The notes beneath the pieces were generated by a model, which ran no database searches, had not been told where the DNA came from, and saw only the letters and a program-made list of their open reading frames with translations. Both the position numbers and the translations under genes were made by a program. DNA of 64,000 nucleotides from Clostridia bacterium (GTDB lineage Bacteria > Bacillota > Clostridia > Oscillospirales > Acutalibacteraceae), in contig JAFSFB010000001.1 in NCBI GenBank assembly GCA_017435385.1, positions 1 through 64,000 on the forward strand, read 5' to 3'. Position 1 is the first letter of the stretch. Every line of letters starts with the position of its first letter. Positions 38,511-47,624 of this stretch are shown piece by piece.

Positions 38511-39791
38511 ATGGAAACTTTACTTTGTCTTTCAATCGCTCTTGCGGCAGGTCTTTTCATGAGCCGTCTTTCCAAGGTTCTCAACCTGCCTTCAGTCACC
38601 GCATATCTCGTTGCGGGAATCATCGTCGGTCCCTATTGCCTCGGCAGACTTGGAATCGACGGCCTCGGCTTCACCTCTGGCGCAAATGTCAAGGAGTTTG
38701 AGATCATTTCAAATGTTGCCCTCGGCTTTATAGCTTTTGCAATCGGCAACGAATTCAGACTTTCTCAGCTCAAGCAGGTCGGCAAGAAAGCAACCTTCAT
38801 CGGTATTTTTCAGGCTCTTGTCGCAACGCTCTTCGTTGATGCGGTGCTTATCGGTCTGCATTTTGTCCTCGGAGAAAAGCTCCCCCTCCCCATGGCAATA
38901 ACCCTCGGTGCCGTTGCGGCGGCAACCGCTCCTGCGGCAACGCTCATGGTTGTCCGTCAGTATAAAGCAAAAGGTAAGCTCACCGACCTTCTTCTCCCCA
39001 TCGTTGCTATCGACGACGCTGTCGGTCTGATTATTTTTGCTGTTTCCTTCGGCATTTCAAAGGCTCTCGTTCACGGACAGTTCAGCCTTATCTCGATTAT
39101 TGTTGAGCCGATTCTCGAAATCGTCTGCTCGCTCGGTCTCGGAGCGCTCATGGGCGTTCTTTTCACCGTCTGCGAAAAGTTCTTCAGCTCAAACAGCAAG
39201 CGACTGAGCCTTTCGATCACCTTCGTTATTTTCACCGTTGCTCTTTCGATGCTCAAGTTTGAGATCGGCGGAGTTCACATCGGCTTCTCAACTCTGCTCG
39301 TTTGCATGATGCTCGGAACGATGTTCTGCAACCTCTGCGACTTCTCTGCAGAAATCATGGAAAAAACAGATAAATGGACAAACCCCCTGTTTACGCTTTT
39401 CTTTGTTCTCAGCGGTGCGGAGCTTGAGCTCGGCGTTTTCACGGATGTTGCAATCGTCGGAATCGGCGTCGCATACATTGCCTCCCGTTCTCTCGGCAAA
39501 TATTACGGAGCCTATGCAAGCGCAAAGCTTTCTCATTGCGACAAGAAAACAACAAAGTATCTCGGCATAACTCTTCTGCCCCAGGCAGGCGTTGCCCTCG
39601 GCATGAGCGTAACGGCAATGGAGCTGGGTGAGATCGGTAACCTTATCCGAAACATCGTTCTCTTCTCGGTTCTTGTATATGAGCTTGTCGGTCCGATGCT
39701 CACGAAAATCGCACTCACCAAGGCAGGCGAAATCGCTCCCAAGGAGCCGCATCACCACAGAAAAAACAGAACAGCCCCCGCAAAGGTATAA
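38511..39791 (+). CDS. Cation:proton antiporter (CPA2-like, Na+/H+ exchanger family)
   Basis: A 426-aa membrane protein with about 12 segments. LPSVTAYLVAGIIVGPYCLG in the first segments is typical of the Na+/H+ exchanger domain; ALGFIAFAIGNEF lies in TM3; the ion-binding acidic pair is in the VAIDDAVGL segment, which is the expected double-Asp/Asn-Asp position; TATAPAATLMVVRQ precedes it. The C-terminus is short, histidine-rich and basic (EPHHHRKNR) and lacks TrkA-N domains, unlike KefB/KefC. It probably exchanges Na+ or K+ for protons. It has its own promoter and a strong terminator. Confidence 0.9.
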   Translation: METLLCLSIALAAGLFMSRLSKVLNLPSVTAYLVAGIIVGPYCLGRLGIDGLGFTSGANVKEFEIISNVALGFIAFAIGNEFRLSQLKQVGKKATFIGIFQALVATLFVDAVLIGLHFVLGEKLPLPMAITLGAVAAATAPAATLMVVRQYKAKGKLTDLLLPIVAIDDAVGLIIFAVSFGISKALVHGQFSLISIIVEPILEIVCSLGLGALMGVLFTVCEKFFSSNSKRLSLSITFVIFTVALSMLKFEIGGVHIGFSTLLVCMMLGTMFCNLCDFSAEIMEKTDKWTNPLFTLFFVLSGAELELGVFTDVAIVGIGVAYIASRSLGKYYGAYASAKLSHCDKKTTKYLGITLLPQAGVALGMSVTAMELGEIGNLIRNIVLFSVLVYELVGPMLTKIALTKAGEIAPKEPHHHRKNRTAPAKV

Positions 39792-39803
39792 CGGATATAA
39801 CGA

Positions 39804-39832
39804 AAACGCAGGAAAAAATCCTGCGTTTTTTT
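39804..39832 (+). terminator. Intrinsic terminator of the antiporter gene
   Basis: AAACGCAGGA pairs with TCCTGCGTTT, A-rich loop, followed by TTTT. Confidence 0.92.
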
Positions 39833-39901
39833 ATTTTTATAATGCAATTTGAAAAATAATGTGTTATTATATTTCTATCAATCAACGGAAAGGCGGATTT
39901 T

Positions 39902-41815
39902 ATGAAAAAAATAATTGCCGTTATTCTTTGCGTAACCATGCTCATTGCCACCTGCGCCTTCGGTGCGGCGGCAAACACAAAAGAAGAAACCAACATTTCC
40001 GATTACCCCGTTATCATCGTTCCCGGCTACAGTGCATCGACTCTCTATGTCGGCGACGATTTTGAATCGGGCGAAAAAATATGGGGTCTGAACATGGACC
40101 TCATCCTTGAAAGAGTTCTTGCAAGAATCGTTGACCTGGGCATCGGTCTGGGTGCGATGACGGTCGGCAACGCAGAGATAATCGCCAGAACCCTCGGCGA
40201 GGAGATCTCGGGCATTTTTGAAAAAATGCGCTGCAATCCCGACGGCACAAGTGCATACGATGTGAAAAGAAAATATGTAACTGCCGAAGAATGCAACAGC
40301 GCATACATGCTCGAGCACATGACCGACACCGATGACCGCCACGAGCAGGACATCGCCGCCGAGCTTGCCGAATATATCGGTACGGAAAACATTTATAATT
40401 TCACAAGTGACTTCCGCATGGGTGCCGAATACTGCGCAGGTCTTCTCCATGAGTTTATTCAGGATGTAAAAAGAACCACGGGCAAGGAAAAGGTCAACAT
40501 CTTTTGCCTCAGCCACGGCGGTCAGGTAACCGCAACATATCTCAGCCTTTACGGTCATCTCGGCGATGTTGACAACGCCGTTCTGACAATTCCTGCAATC
40601 GGCGGCGCGGGTATTCTTTATGACTGCTTCAACGGCGACATTGACTTTGACGAAGAATGCCTCATTCGCTTTATCGAGCACGGAACAAGAACCGAAGAGG
40701 ACTATAACTGGCTCGTCAAGGCTCAGCAGCTCGGATTCATTGATAAGATTCTCGAGGAGCTTATTCCTCACATCTTCCCGACTCTCGGCTATTGGGGAAG
40801 CCTCTGGGATTTCTGCCCCGTTGACAAATACGAGGACATCAAGAAAAAGCTTCTTGACGAAAAGGAAAGCGCTGCCCTGATTGAAAAAAGCGACCGCTTC
40901 CATTATGAGATCCTCCCGAAGATAGGCGAAAAGCTTCAGGAGTGCATCGATGACTACGGCATGAACATCACCATCATCGCCGGCACGGGCAACAGAATTG
41001 TCACGGGACTCATGGAAAATTCCGACGGCATTATCACAACCAACGCTTCGACCGGTGCATACTGCGCACCCCTCGGAGAAAGATTTGCTGACGGATATGT
41101 TCAGAAGAACGACTGCGGCGGCAAAAACAAGATCAGCCCCGACATGGACATCGATGCTTCAACTGCATATCTGCCCGACAACACATGGTTCGTTGACGGA
41201 CTTTTCCACGGCATGACCTTCTGGGACTACTATACAAGAAGCCTGCTGTTCACAACGCTTCTGACCGATGAGATCACCGATGTTTATTCAGATCCCGAAT
41301 ATCCTCAGTTCAGGGATACCTCGAATCCCTCGCATGCGGTCTACGCCGCTTTCAACACCGCCCTGCCCGGTATTCTCGACGGCGAGGCAACAAGCCTCGT
41401 TATCACCAACTGCTGCTGGCAGAACGATGTCAGACTCTCAGCGATCCATGTTGACGGTCTTGACCTTGAATTTGACCTCGAAAGAGTCACCCTCGCCCCC
41501 GGCGAAAGCATTGAGGTCCCGTTCACGGGAGAGATTCCCGAGGTCAGCAAAAAGGTTTTCAGCATAACGGTTTATTACACCATGGGAACCCTGACTCCTC
41601 TCGGCTACAGAACCCAGAACTTCACCGTCATGAACGGCGAAGCGGTCGACAACGCAGGCGGCACGGTTTCCTCGGCGGCAAAAACACCGTTTGACGACAT
41701 CATCGGCGACGGCATGACAAAGCTTCTTAAAAACCTCGGTCTTTATGAGCTGTTCTCCATGGTCTATACGATGATTTTCTACAGAATAGTCCCGATTTTC
41801 AAAGCAGTATTTTAA
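39902..41815 (+). CDS. Secreted alpha/beta-hydrolase (lipase/LCAT-like)
   Basis: A 637-aa exported protein: MKKIIAVILCVTMLIATCAFGAAA is a Sec signal (residues 1-24), so it acts outside the cell. The hydrolase core starts with YPVIIVPGYSASTL, where VPGYSAS provides the oxyanion region; the nucleophile elbow is FCLSHGGQ with Ser in LSHGG, a variant of the usual GHSMGG. WFVDGLFHG later may hold the catalytic His region. About 120 C-terminal residues form a beta-rich domain (NDVRLSAIHVDGLDLEF, APGESIEVPFTGEIP), and the tail is amphipathic and hydrophobic (LYELFSMVYTMIFYRIV), perhaps a membrane-associating helix. A lipid or ester substrate is likely; which one is not known. Confidence 0.85.
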   Translation: MKKIIAVILCVTMLIATCAFGAAANTKEETNISDYPVIIVPGYSASTLYVGDDFESGEKIWGLNMDLILERVLARIVDLGIGLGAMTVGNAEIIARTLGEEISGIFEKMRCNPDGTSAYDVKRKYVTAEECNSAYMLEHMTDTDDRHEQDIAAELAEYIGTENIYNFTSDFRMGAEYCAGLLHEFIQDVKRTTGKEKVNIFCLSHGGQVTATYLSLYGHLGDVDNAVLTIPAIGGAGILYDCFNGDIDFDEECLIRFIEHGTRTEEDYNWLVKAQQLGFIDKILEELIPHIFPTLGYWGSLWDFCPVDKYEDIKKKLLDEKESAALIEKSDRFHYEILPKIGEKLQECIDDYGMNITIIAGTGNRIVTGLMENSDGIITTNASTGAYCAPLGERFADGYVQKNDCGGKNKISPDMDIDASTAYLPDNTWFVDGLFHGMTFWDYYTRSLLFTTLLTDEITDVYSDPEYPQFRDTSNPSHAVYAAFNTALPGILDGEATSLVITNCCWQNDVRLSAIHVDGLDLEFDLERVTLAPGESIEVPFTGEIPEVSKKVFSITVYYTMGTLTPLGYRTQNFTVMNGEAVDNAGGTVSSAAKTPFDDIIGDGMTKLLKNLGLYELFSMVYTMIFYRIVPIFKAVF

Positions 41816-41823
41816 ACATAAAA

Positions 41824-41858
41824 AAGCAGGAACGGCTGACCGTTCCTGCTTAATTTTT
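41824..41858. terminator. Bidirectional terminator between lipase and small peptide genes
   Basis: AAGCAGGAACGG and CCGTTCCTGCTT form a perfect 12-bp stem with a four-base loop, T-run on the right and A-run on the left. Confidence 0.93.
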
Positions 41859-41868
41859 TGCTTTTCAA

Positions 41869-42051
41869 TTAGAAACCGAACCAGTTCTCAAGGAAAACGT
41901 TAACTGCTGCCCAGATGGGGTTCCAGATAGCGCTGTACTTTGTGAGAAGCTCTGCAAGCCAGTCGAAATCAAGAGCCTTGAGGTCAAGATTTGCGATTGC
42001 GTTTGCGATGGTAAGGAAAAGCTGCTGGATGCCTTCGGTATTGATTTCCAT
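41869..42051 (-). CDS. Highly expressed small helical peptide (60 aa), unknown function
   Basis: A 60-aa peptide starting MEINTEGIQQLFLTIANAI and ending FLENWFGF, acidic in its first half and very rich in Trp, Phe, Leu and Ala in its second half; the whole is predicted by eye to be amphipathic helix with no signal peptide and no Cys. The start lies about nine bases after GGGGG; an ATG seven codons upstream contains the ribosome site within it. A perfect consensus promoter precedes it and a strong terminator follows, so it is an independent, strongly transcribed unit. It could be a small membrane-associated protein or a leaderless peptide; I do not recognise a family. Confidence 0.75.
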   Translation of the reverse strand: MEINTEGIQQLFLTIANAIANLDLKALDFDWLAELLTKYSAIWNPIWAAVNVFLENWFGF

Positions 42052-42112
42052 CGGATTTATCCCCCTTTTCAAAAATAATTTCAGGCAACTCCTTATGGGA
42101 GTTTACGGCATC

Positions 42113-42141
42113 ATTATAACCTAAGGTTTGCTGTTTGTCAA
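42113..42141 (-). promoter_or_regulatory. Perfect consensus promoter of the 60-aa peptide gene
   Basis: On the minus strand TTGACA (42141-42136), exactly 17 bp, TATAAT (42118-42113). It is the only promoter in the window with both hexamers fully consensus. A 5' hairpin (AACTCC/GGAGTT, 42087-42103) follows at the start of the transcript and could stabilise the mRNA. Confidence 0.9.
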
Positions 42142-42163
42142 CAAACATAATTTTAACAATTTA

Positions 42164-43081
42164 TTAAGGTTGCACAAGCTCAACGGTCACGAACAGTTCT
42201 TCAAACCAATCTCCGTCAAGAAAATTCCTCGGGCGAAGCTCAACCTTTCCGTCGTGAATCTCAACGCAATAGCCCGTTCCTCTGCTGGGAGTTGAGCCGA
42301 CGGAATGGTCGGAAAGAACGGACGGAACATCAATAAAGGTTACGCCGTCAATCTGTCTGACGCCCGAATAATCAACCGCATTGTGAAGATGTCCCGAGAA
42401 AAAGAAAACATTTTTGTGTTTTTTAAGAACGGACAAAACCTCACCGCTCTGCTCACCCATAAGTCCGCCGGGCCATAGAGTGTCAACCGTTCCGTCAATC
42501 GGGAAATGGCAGAAAACAAACGCAGGCTTTCCGTTTTCCGTTGCTTCGGCAAGGGTTGCGTCAAGCCATTCGATCTGCTCGGGAGAAATATAGCAGGTTA
42601 CGCCCATATCCGCCTCGGTGCTCATGACGATAAAGGTATATCCGTCAACCTCACGGCTGTAATACGGCTTTTCATATTTTTCACCCATTATAAAACCGCC
42701 GTAGGCGAGAAACTTTTTCAGTCCTTTTTCATATCCGTTTTCTTCCGTAAAAATTTCATGGTTGCCCATAACGAGAAGATTATTTCTTATGTTGCTGAAA
42801 AGTTTCAGAGAAAGAGTAAGAAAAGTATATTCGATATGCTGACCGTTCATCGTGTTGTCGCCACACATAACGAGGGCATCGTTCTTGCGTGAGTAGCCGT
42901 TGATATCAAGAAGAATTTTCGGAAAATCCCTGAATCGGTCAGGGTTGTTTCCCTCCATATGAATGTCCGAAACAACAACAAAATCAAGGTCTGCCTTTTC
43001 GGAAACGGGCTGATAGCTTTCTGGAAAGATTCCGAGAGCAACAGCAAGCACAAAGCTGAGAACAAGCGAAATAACTTTCAT
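42164..43081 (-). CDS. Secreted calcineurin-like metallophosphoesterase
   Basis: A 305-aa exported protein with an N-terminal signal sequence (MKVISLVLSFVLAVALG). The catalytic domain shows all metallophosphoesterase blocks in order: VVSDIHM (DxH), MCGDNTMNGQ (GDxxxxG), MGNHEIF (GNHE), FCHFPID and FSGHLHNAVD (GHxH). A dinuclear metal centre is therefore complete. Substrate unknown; outside the cell a phosphate ester or wall-linked phosphate is possible. It begins 12 bp after the hflX stop, so it is probably co-transcribed with it. Confidence 0.92.
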   Translation of the reverse strand: MKVISLVLSFVLAVALGIFPESYQPVSEKADLDFVVVSDIHMEGNNPDRFRDFPKILLDINGYSRKNDALVMCGDNTMNGQHIEYTFLTLSLKLFSNIRNNLLVMGNHEIFTEENGYEKGLKKFLAYGGFIMGEKYEKPYYSREVDGYTFIVMSTEADMGVTCYISPEQIEWLDATLAEATENGKPAFVFCHFPIDGTVDTLWPGGLMGEQSGEVLSVLKKHKNVFFFSGHLHNAVDYSGVRQIDGVTFIDVPSVLSDHSVGSTPSRGTGYCVEIHDGKVELRPRNFLDGDWFEELFVTVELVQP

Positions 43082-43093
43082 GTTTTCTCCACC

Positions 43094-44341
43094 TCACACA
43101 CAATAATCCTTATATCTGTCAATGAGCGAAACATCGGCAATAAGCTCGAGATAGAGCCCGTCGGCTCTGTATTCCTCGAAGGAAATAACGCCGTCTTTAC
43201 GCATGACCGCACCCGCCGCTCCGTCGGAATACGGAATAAGCATTTTGACCTTGGCTCTTGTGGGCGGAAGAGCCTTTGAAATTGCCTCAAGAAGCTCATC
43301 AAGCCCCTTCTTTTCAAGAGCGGAAATACGCACGGCATTCGGCTCGTTGAAAAGGAAAACATTTGCGGTATCGATATCGCACTTGTTGAAAACGGGAATT
43401 GTCGGCTTGCCTGAGCAGCCAAGCTCATTGAGAAGCTCGTTTGTGACCTCGAGATGCTCGGCGCATTCTTCATCGGATGCATCGCAGACATTGAGGATCA
43501 CCTTTGCGCAGACCGCCTCTTCAAGCGTTGACTTGAAGGCTTCGACAAGATTATGGGGCAGTCGGCGGATAAAGCCGACCGTATCGATAAGCATGACCTT
43601 TCTTCCGTCGGGAAGAGTGAGCGCCCTCGAGGTCGGATCAAGAGTTGCGAAAAGCTTATCCTGAGCGAGAACTCCCGCTTCAGTCAGAGCATTCATCAGA
43701 GTTGATTTGCCCGCATTCGTATAGCCGACGATAACAACGGTTTCAACGCCGTCCTTTTCACGCCTCGCACGGGCAAGACCTCTGCGCTTTTCAAGAGCCT
43801 CAAGCTCCTCTTCGAGCGATTTGATCCTTCTTCGGATATGGCGTCGGTCGGTTTCGAGCTTCGTTTCGCCGGGACCTCTTGTACCGATGCCGCCGCCGAG
43901 TCTTGAAAGCTGAATTCCCTTGCCCGTCAGTCGGGGCAGAGAATATTTAAGCTGAGCCAGCTCAACCTGCAGCTTACCCTCGTTGCTTCTCGCTCTGTCT
44001 GCAAAAATGTCGAGAATCAGCGTTGTGCGGTCAACGATTCTTGTGTCAACCTCTTTTTCGATGTTGCGAAGCTGTGCGGGAGAAAGCTCGCTGTCCGCAA
44101 TAACGAGGTCGATTTCGTTGCTTTCGCAGAATTCCGCAAGCTCCTCGAGCCTGCCGCTTCCGAGAAATGTTGCGGAGTCGGGCTTGTCCCTCTTCTGCCA
44201 CATTCTTCCGATAACCTGAGCGCCTGCCGTTTTCGCAAGCTCCTCAAGCTCGTCGAGGGATGCCTCGCAGTTATATTCGCCCGTGTCAACGGCGATAAGC
44301 ACCGCCTTTTCAGGCTCTTGTTTATTTTCGTAAAATTCCAT
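43094..44341 (-). CDS. hflX: Ribosome-associated GTPase HflX
   Basis: A 415-aa GTPase that splits stalled or heat-damaged 70S ribosomes. The N-terminal HflX domain carries GSGRLEELAEFCESNEIDLV (about 61-80) and LGGGIGTRGPGETKLETDRR (residues 148-167). The G domain has G1 GYTNAGKS (206-213), G3 DTVGF, G4 NKCD and G5 SALEKKG. The start ATG is preceded by AAAGGA. It forms an operon with the metallophosphoesterase and is separated from the upstream membrane protein gene by a terminator. Confidence 0.96.
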   Translation of the reverse strand: MEFYENKQEPEKAVLIAVDTGEYNCEASLDELEELAKTAGAQVIGRMWQKRDKPDSATFLGSGRLEELAEFCESNEIDLVIADSELSPAQLRNIEKEVDTRIVDRTTLILDIFADRARSNEGKLQVELAQLKYSLPRLTGKGIQLSRLGGGIGTRGPGETKLETDRRHIRRRIKSLEEELEALEKRRGLARARREKDGVETVVIVGYTNAGKSTLMNALTEAGVLAQDKLFATLDPTSRALTLPDGRKVMLIDTVGFIRRLPHNLVEAFKSTLEEAVCAKVILNVCDASDEECAEHLEVTNELLNELGCSGKPTIPVFNKCDIDTANVFLFNEPNAVRISALEKKGLDELLEAISKALPPTRAKVKMLIPYSDGAAGAVMRKDGVISFEEYRADGLYLELIADVSLIDRYKDYCV

Positions 44342-44354
44342 AGATATCCTTTCA

Positions 44355-44385
44355 AGATAAAAGCCGCCTCGGAAAGAAGCGGCTT
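44355..44385 (-). terminator. Intrinsic terminator upstream of hflX
   Basis: On the minus strand AAGCCGC pairs with GCGGCTT across an eleven-base loop, followed by TTATCTTG; it lies between the 587-aa membrane protein and hflX. Confidence 0.75.
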
Positions 44386-44398
44386 TGGTTTTGTGAGA

Positions 44399-46162
44399 TT
44401 ACTTGATTTCGATTGACTCAGCGGCGATGATCGCTCCCTCACCCTTATAGGTGATCTTCACGCTGTCGCCTGCATTGAGAATAACAACGCTTTCGTTATT
44501 CTTTGCGGCAAATGAGAAATAAGCCGCATTTGAGTCGAGCTTGATATAGTAGTAGCTCTCTCCGCCCTTTACAGCCGTTCTGATATCGGCGATAACACCT
44601 TCTGCGGTGAGTGCGGGTGCTGTGTCCTCATCCTCGGAGGGCTTTGTGGTATCAACATCGTCGGGGTTGATATCCGTTGTGACGCCTGCCTTTTCTTCAA
44701 GAACGGCAAGGTAGTTTTCAAGGCACTTTGCAAGGTCTGTTCCCGTTGCACCGATGTTGTTATACTGACGGACATTGATGAGAGCATACTGCTGAACGAT
44801 GTTGCTGTCATCCTTGAGCGACATGAAATATGTGGGCTCGCCGCCGATGTTGAGAAGAAGCGGGAAGGTTGCGCTGTAGCCAAGGTCCTTGACACGGCCC
44901 TGAGCTGCATCCTGAGCCGAATTTTCGGTACCGCCCGTTACGCTGTAATACTTGGTTTCCTTGGTTCTCTGATTAACGAGAACGAAGCCTGTGATTGAAT
45001 TGTCGCCCGTGACGGAGGTAACGCCCGTATACATCCAGACGTCATCGCCCTGAGCAATATAGTTATAGCCCTGAGTTGTTGTGACAACTTCCTTCTGACC
45101 GAGAATGGAGTTCCAGAAGCCCTGACGGTATTTTCCGTAATAGTTATACTGCTCAACAATAAGGTCTGAATCGTAAACTCGGTCGATCCACTGAAGGTCT
45201 GCGTTTGTCTTGATTTCTTCGAGAGAATATTCCTTGCATTCGCCCGTGATTGCATCAACAAGAATGATCGACTTGACATCCGTTCCGCCGAAAAGACCGA
45301 TAGTCTTGTCAAGAACGGGGCATACCCAATAGGGGCTGTTGTCGTCGGTTACTTCAAAGGTTGCATCGCCGAACATGTAGGTGGGATATTCAAAACGGAG
45401 ATGACGGTCAAGGAAATACTTGAAGTGCTCCGCAGTCGAATATCTGATATTCTTGTCAAGCTTGACAAATTCTGTCTTTTCGCTTGCCATATCGATCTTG
45501 ATAAAGCCGGGAAGACCCTCTCTTGTATTATAGAACCATTTGATGACCGTGTCATATTCAAGAGGAACAACTCTTGTGGGGTTGCCGTTATAATTGATCT
45601 GAGTGTTGTTTTCGGCGGAAACCTTGAACTGCGATTCGAGGTTGATCTTTGCAAGGTCGCCGAGTGCTCTCGTTGCAAGCTGATTTGCGGAATCGCTGTC
45701 AAGCTTGGGAATAACCTTGAAGGATTCTGCGCTCTGAGCCTCAACATCCTCTGCAAAGGTTTTCGAATCGTCAACGGTGATGATCTTGCTGTAAGCCTCT
45801 GCTCTGAAGAACTGGCACGAAATAACATAGCCCACGCCGACAACCGCAACAAGAAGAGCTATGACTATAAGCGGAACGGTTGCCTGCTTCTTGACATAAG
45901 GCATATATTCGGGCTTTGAGAGCGCATTCGTGAAAACAGCGCTGAAAACAACGAACGAAGCGGCAACAAGTCCGAGATAAATATAGAAATCATAGGACTT
46001 GAAATTGACTGCGGGGAGCATGACATAGAATGCAACCGCCGCAAAAACGAGGGTGCAGACTATGCTGAGTATAGTTTTAAGAACGGCTCTTTCGGGCGGA
46101 ACGACGATGTCGGTCTTTCTGCCGCCGTCTTTTCTTGAAAAATCAACCTTGATAGGATCCAT
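44399..46162 (-). CDS. Large membrane-anchored protein of unknown function (587 aa)
   Basis: A cytoplasmic start (MDPIKVDFSRKDGGRKTDIVV), three membrane helices (about 28-48, 58-80, 94-116) and then some 470 residues that should lie outside. The exterior part is mixed alpha/beta (for example VVPLEYDTVIKWFYNTREGLPGFIKIDM) and ends in an acidic Asp/Glu/Thr linker followed by a small OB-like beta module (GVIADIRTAVKGGESYYYIKLD, AAYFSFAA, GDSVKITYKGEG). Long hydrophilic proteins with this architecture are common in Clostridia and are often left unnamed. It has its own promoter and terminator. Function unknown. Confidence 0.8.
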   Translation of the reverse strand: MDPIKVDFSRKDGGRKTDIVVPPERAVLKTILSIVCTLVFAAVAFYVMLPAVNFKSYDFYIYLGLVAASFVVFSAVFTNALSKPEYMPYVKKQATVPLIVIALLVAVVGVGYVISCQFFRAEAYSKIITVDDSKTFAEDVEAQSAESFKVIPKLDSDSANQLATRALGDLAKINLESQFKVSAENNTQINYNGNPTRVVPLEYDTVIKWFYNTREGLPGFIKIDMASEKTEFVKLDKNIRYSTAEHFKYFLDRHLRFEYPTYMFGDATFEVTDDNSPYWVCPVLDKTIGLFGGTDVKSIILVDAITGECKEYSLEEIKTNADLQWIDRVYDSDLIVEQYNYYGKYRQGFWNSILGQKEVVTTTQGYNYIAQGDDVWMYTGVTSVTGDNSITGFVLVNQRTKETKYYSVTGGTENSAQDAAQGRVKDLGYSATFPLLLNIGGEPTYFMSLKDDSNIVQQYALINVRQYNNIGATGTDLAKCLENYLAVLEEKAGVTTDINPDDVDTTKPSEDEDTAPALTAEGVIADIRTAVKGGESYYYIKLDSNAAYFSFAAKNNESVVILNAGDSVKITYKGEGAIIAAESIEIK

Positions 46163-46192
46163 GGGTTCATCTCCTTAATAATATTCTCATAC

Positions 46193-46221
46193 AGTATAAC
46201 CTATTTAAAACAATAATACAA
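46193..46221 (-). promoter_or_regulatory. Promoter of the 587-aa membrane protein gene
   Basis: On the minus strand TTGTAT (46221-46216), 17 bp, TATACT (46198-46193). Confidence 0.65.
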
Positions 46222-46244
46222 GTATTTTTTGTTAAGAATGCAAT

Positions 46245-46274
46245 TTGACAAAATGTCGGAATCCGTGGTATTAT
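46245..46274 (+). promoter_or_regulatory. glyA promoter
   Basis: TTGACA (46245-46250), 18 bp, TATTAT (46269-46274), about 42 bp before the glyA start. Confidence 0.7.
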
Positions 46275-46316
46275 TTCATTATAATAGGAAAATATGTACT
46301 TCAGGAGGGTTTCACT

Positions 46317-47567
46317 ATGTTTTCAGATTATCTTGACACCATAAGCTTTGTCGCAAAATATGACAAGGAGATCGGAGATGCAATGGCATCCGAGCTCGTC
46401 AGACAGAGAAGAAACATCGAGCTTATCGCATCCGAAAACATCGTTTCCCCCGCAGTTATGGCGGCGATGGGAAGCGTTCTGACAAATAAATATGCCGAGG
46501 GTTATCCCGGAAAAAGATATTACGGCGGCTGCGAATGCGTTGACGTTGTTGAGCAGCTTGCTATTGACAGAGCAAAGAAACTCTTCGGCGCAGAAGCTGC
46601 AAATGTTCAGCCCCACTCGGGTGCTCAGGCAAACATGGCGGCTTATTCCGCAATTCTTCAGCCCGGCGATGTTGTCATGGGCATGAATCTCGCTCACGGC
46701 GGCCACCTCACTCACGGCTCACCCGTCAATGCGAGCGGCAAGCTTTATAAGTTCGTTCCCTACGGCGTCGGCGAAGACGGCTTCATCGACTATGACGAGC
46801 TTGAAAAGGTTGCAAATGAAACAAAGCCCCGCCTCATCGTTGCAGGCGCATCGGCATACGCAAGAACGATCGACTTTGAACGCATTTCCAAAATCGCTAA
46901 ATCGGTCGGCGCATATTTCATGGTCGACATGGCTCATATCGCAGGTCTTGTTGCCGCAGGCCTTCATCCCTCACCCGTTCCCTATGCGGACATCGTTACA
47001 ACAACAACTCACAAAACCCTCAGAGGTCCCAGAGGCGGTCTGATCCTCTGCAAGGCAGAGCTTGAAGCGGCAATCAACAAGGCTATCTTCCCCGGCAACC
47101 AGGGCGGACCTCTCATGCATGTTATTGCTGCAAAGGCTGTCTGCTTCGGCGAAGCTCTCAAGCCCGAATTCAAGGAATATCAGAAGAAGATCATTTCCAA
47201 CTGCGCCGCTCTCGCAAAGGGCCTCACCTCGAGAGGCGTTAATCTGGTTTCGGGCGGAACGGACAACCATCTCATTCTCGTTGACCTTCGCTCTCTCGGC
47301 ATCACGGGCAAGGAGCTCGAGCACAGACTCGACGAGGTTTATATCACCGCCAACAAGAATGCGATTCCCAACGATCCCGAAAAGCCGTTCGTAACAAGCG
47401 GTCTCAGACTCGGAACCGCCGCCGCAACCTCAAGAGGTCTTGACGAAGCGGACATGGATAAAATTGCAGAATTCATTTATCTCTGCGCTGTCGATTTTGA
47501 AAACAGCAAGGAAAAAATCAGAGATGGCGTAAACGAAATCTGCAGCCGCCATCCCTTATATGAATAA
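46317..47567 (+). CDS. glyA: Serine hydroxymethyltransferase
   Basis: A 416-aa PLP enzyme that transfers the serine beta-carbon to tetrahydrofolate, giving glycine and methylene-THF. Visible signatures: [44 protein letters not shown], and the PLP lysine in [15 protein letters not shown] (Lys 233). The length is typical of the bacterial form. The start follows AGGAGGG; 24 further open codons upstream overlap its promoter and are not coding. It is monocistronic. Confidence 0.97.
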   Translation: MFSDYLDTISFVAKYDKEIGDAMASELVRQRRNIELIASENIVSPAVMAAMGSVLTNKYAEGYPGKRYYGGCECVDVVEQLAIDRAKKLFGAEAANVQPHSGAQANMAAYSAILQPGDVVMGMNLAHGGHLTHGSPVNASGKLYKFVPYGVGEDGFIDYDELEKVANETKPRLIVAGASAYARTIDFERISKIAKSVGAYFMVDMAHIAGLVAAGLHPSPVPYADIVTTTTHKTLRGPRGGLILCKAELEAAINKAIFPGNQGGPLMHVIAAKAVCFGEALKPEFKEYQKKIISNCAALAKGLTSRGVNLVSGGTDNHLILVDLRSLGITGKELEHRLDEVYITANKNAIPNDPEKPFVTSGLRLGTAAATSRGLDEADMDKIAEFIYLCAVDFENSKEKIRDGVNEICSRHPLYE

Positions 47568-47577
47568 TTAAAAACAG

Positions 47578-47613
47578 AAAGACGGAAGCTGAACTTCAGT
47601 TTCCGTCTTTTTT
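47578..47613 (+). terminator. glyA terminator
   Basis: AAGACGGAA pairs with TTCCGTCTT, extended inwards by CTGAA/TTCAG, followed by TTTT. Confidence 0.9.
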
Positions 47614-47624
47614 GTTTGCTTTTA

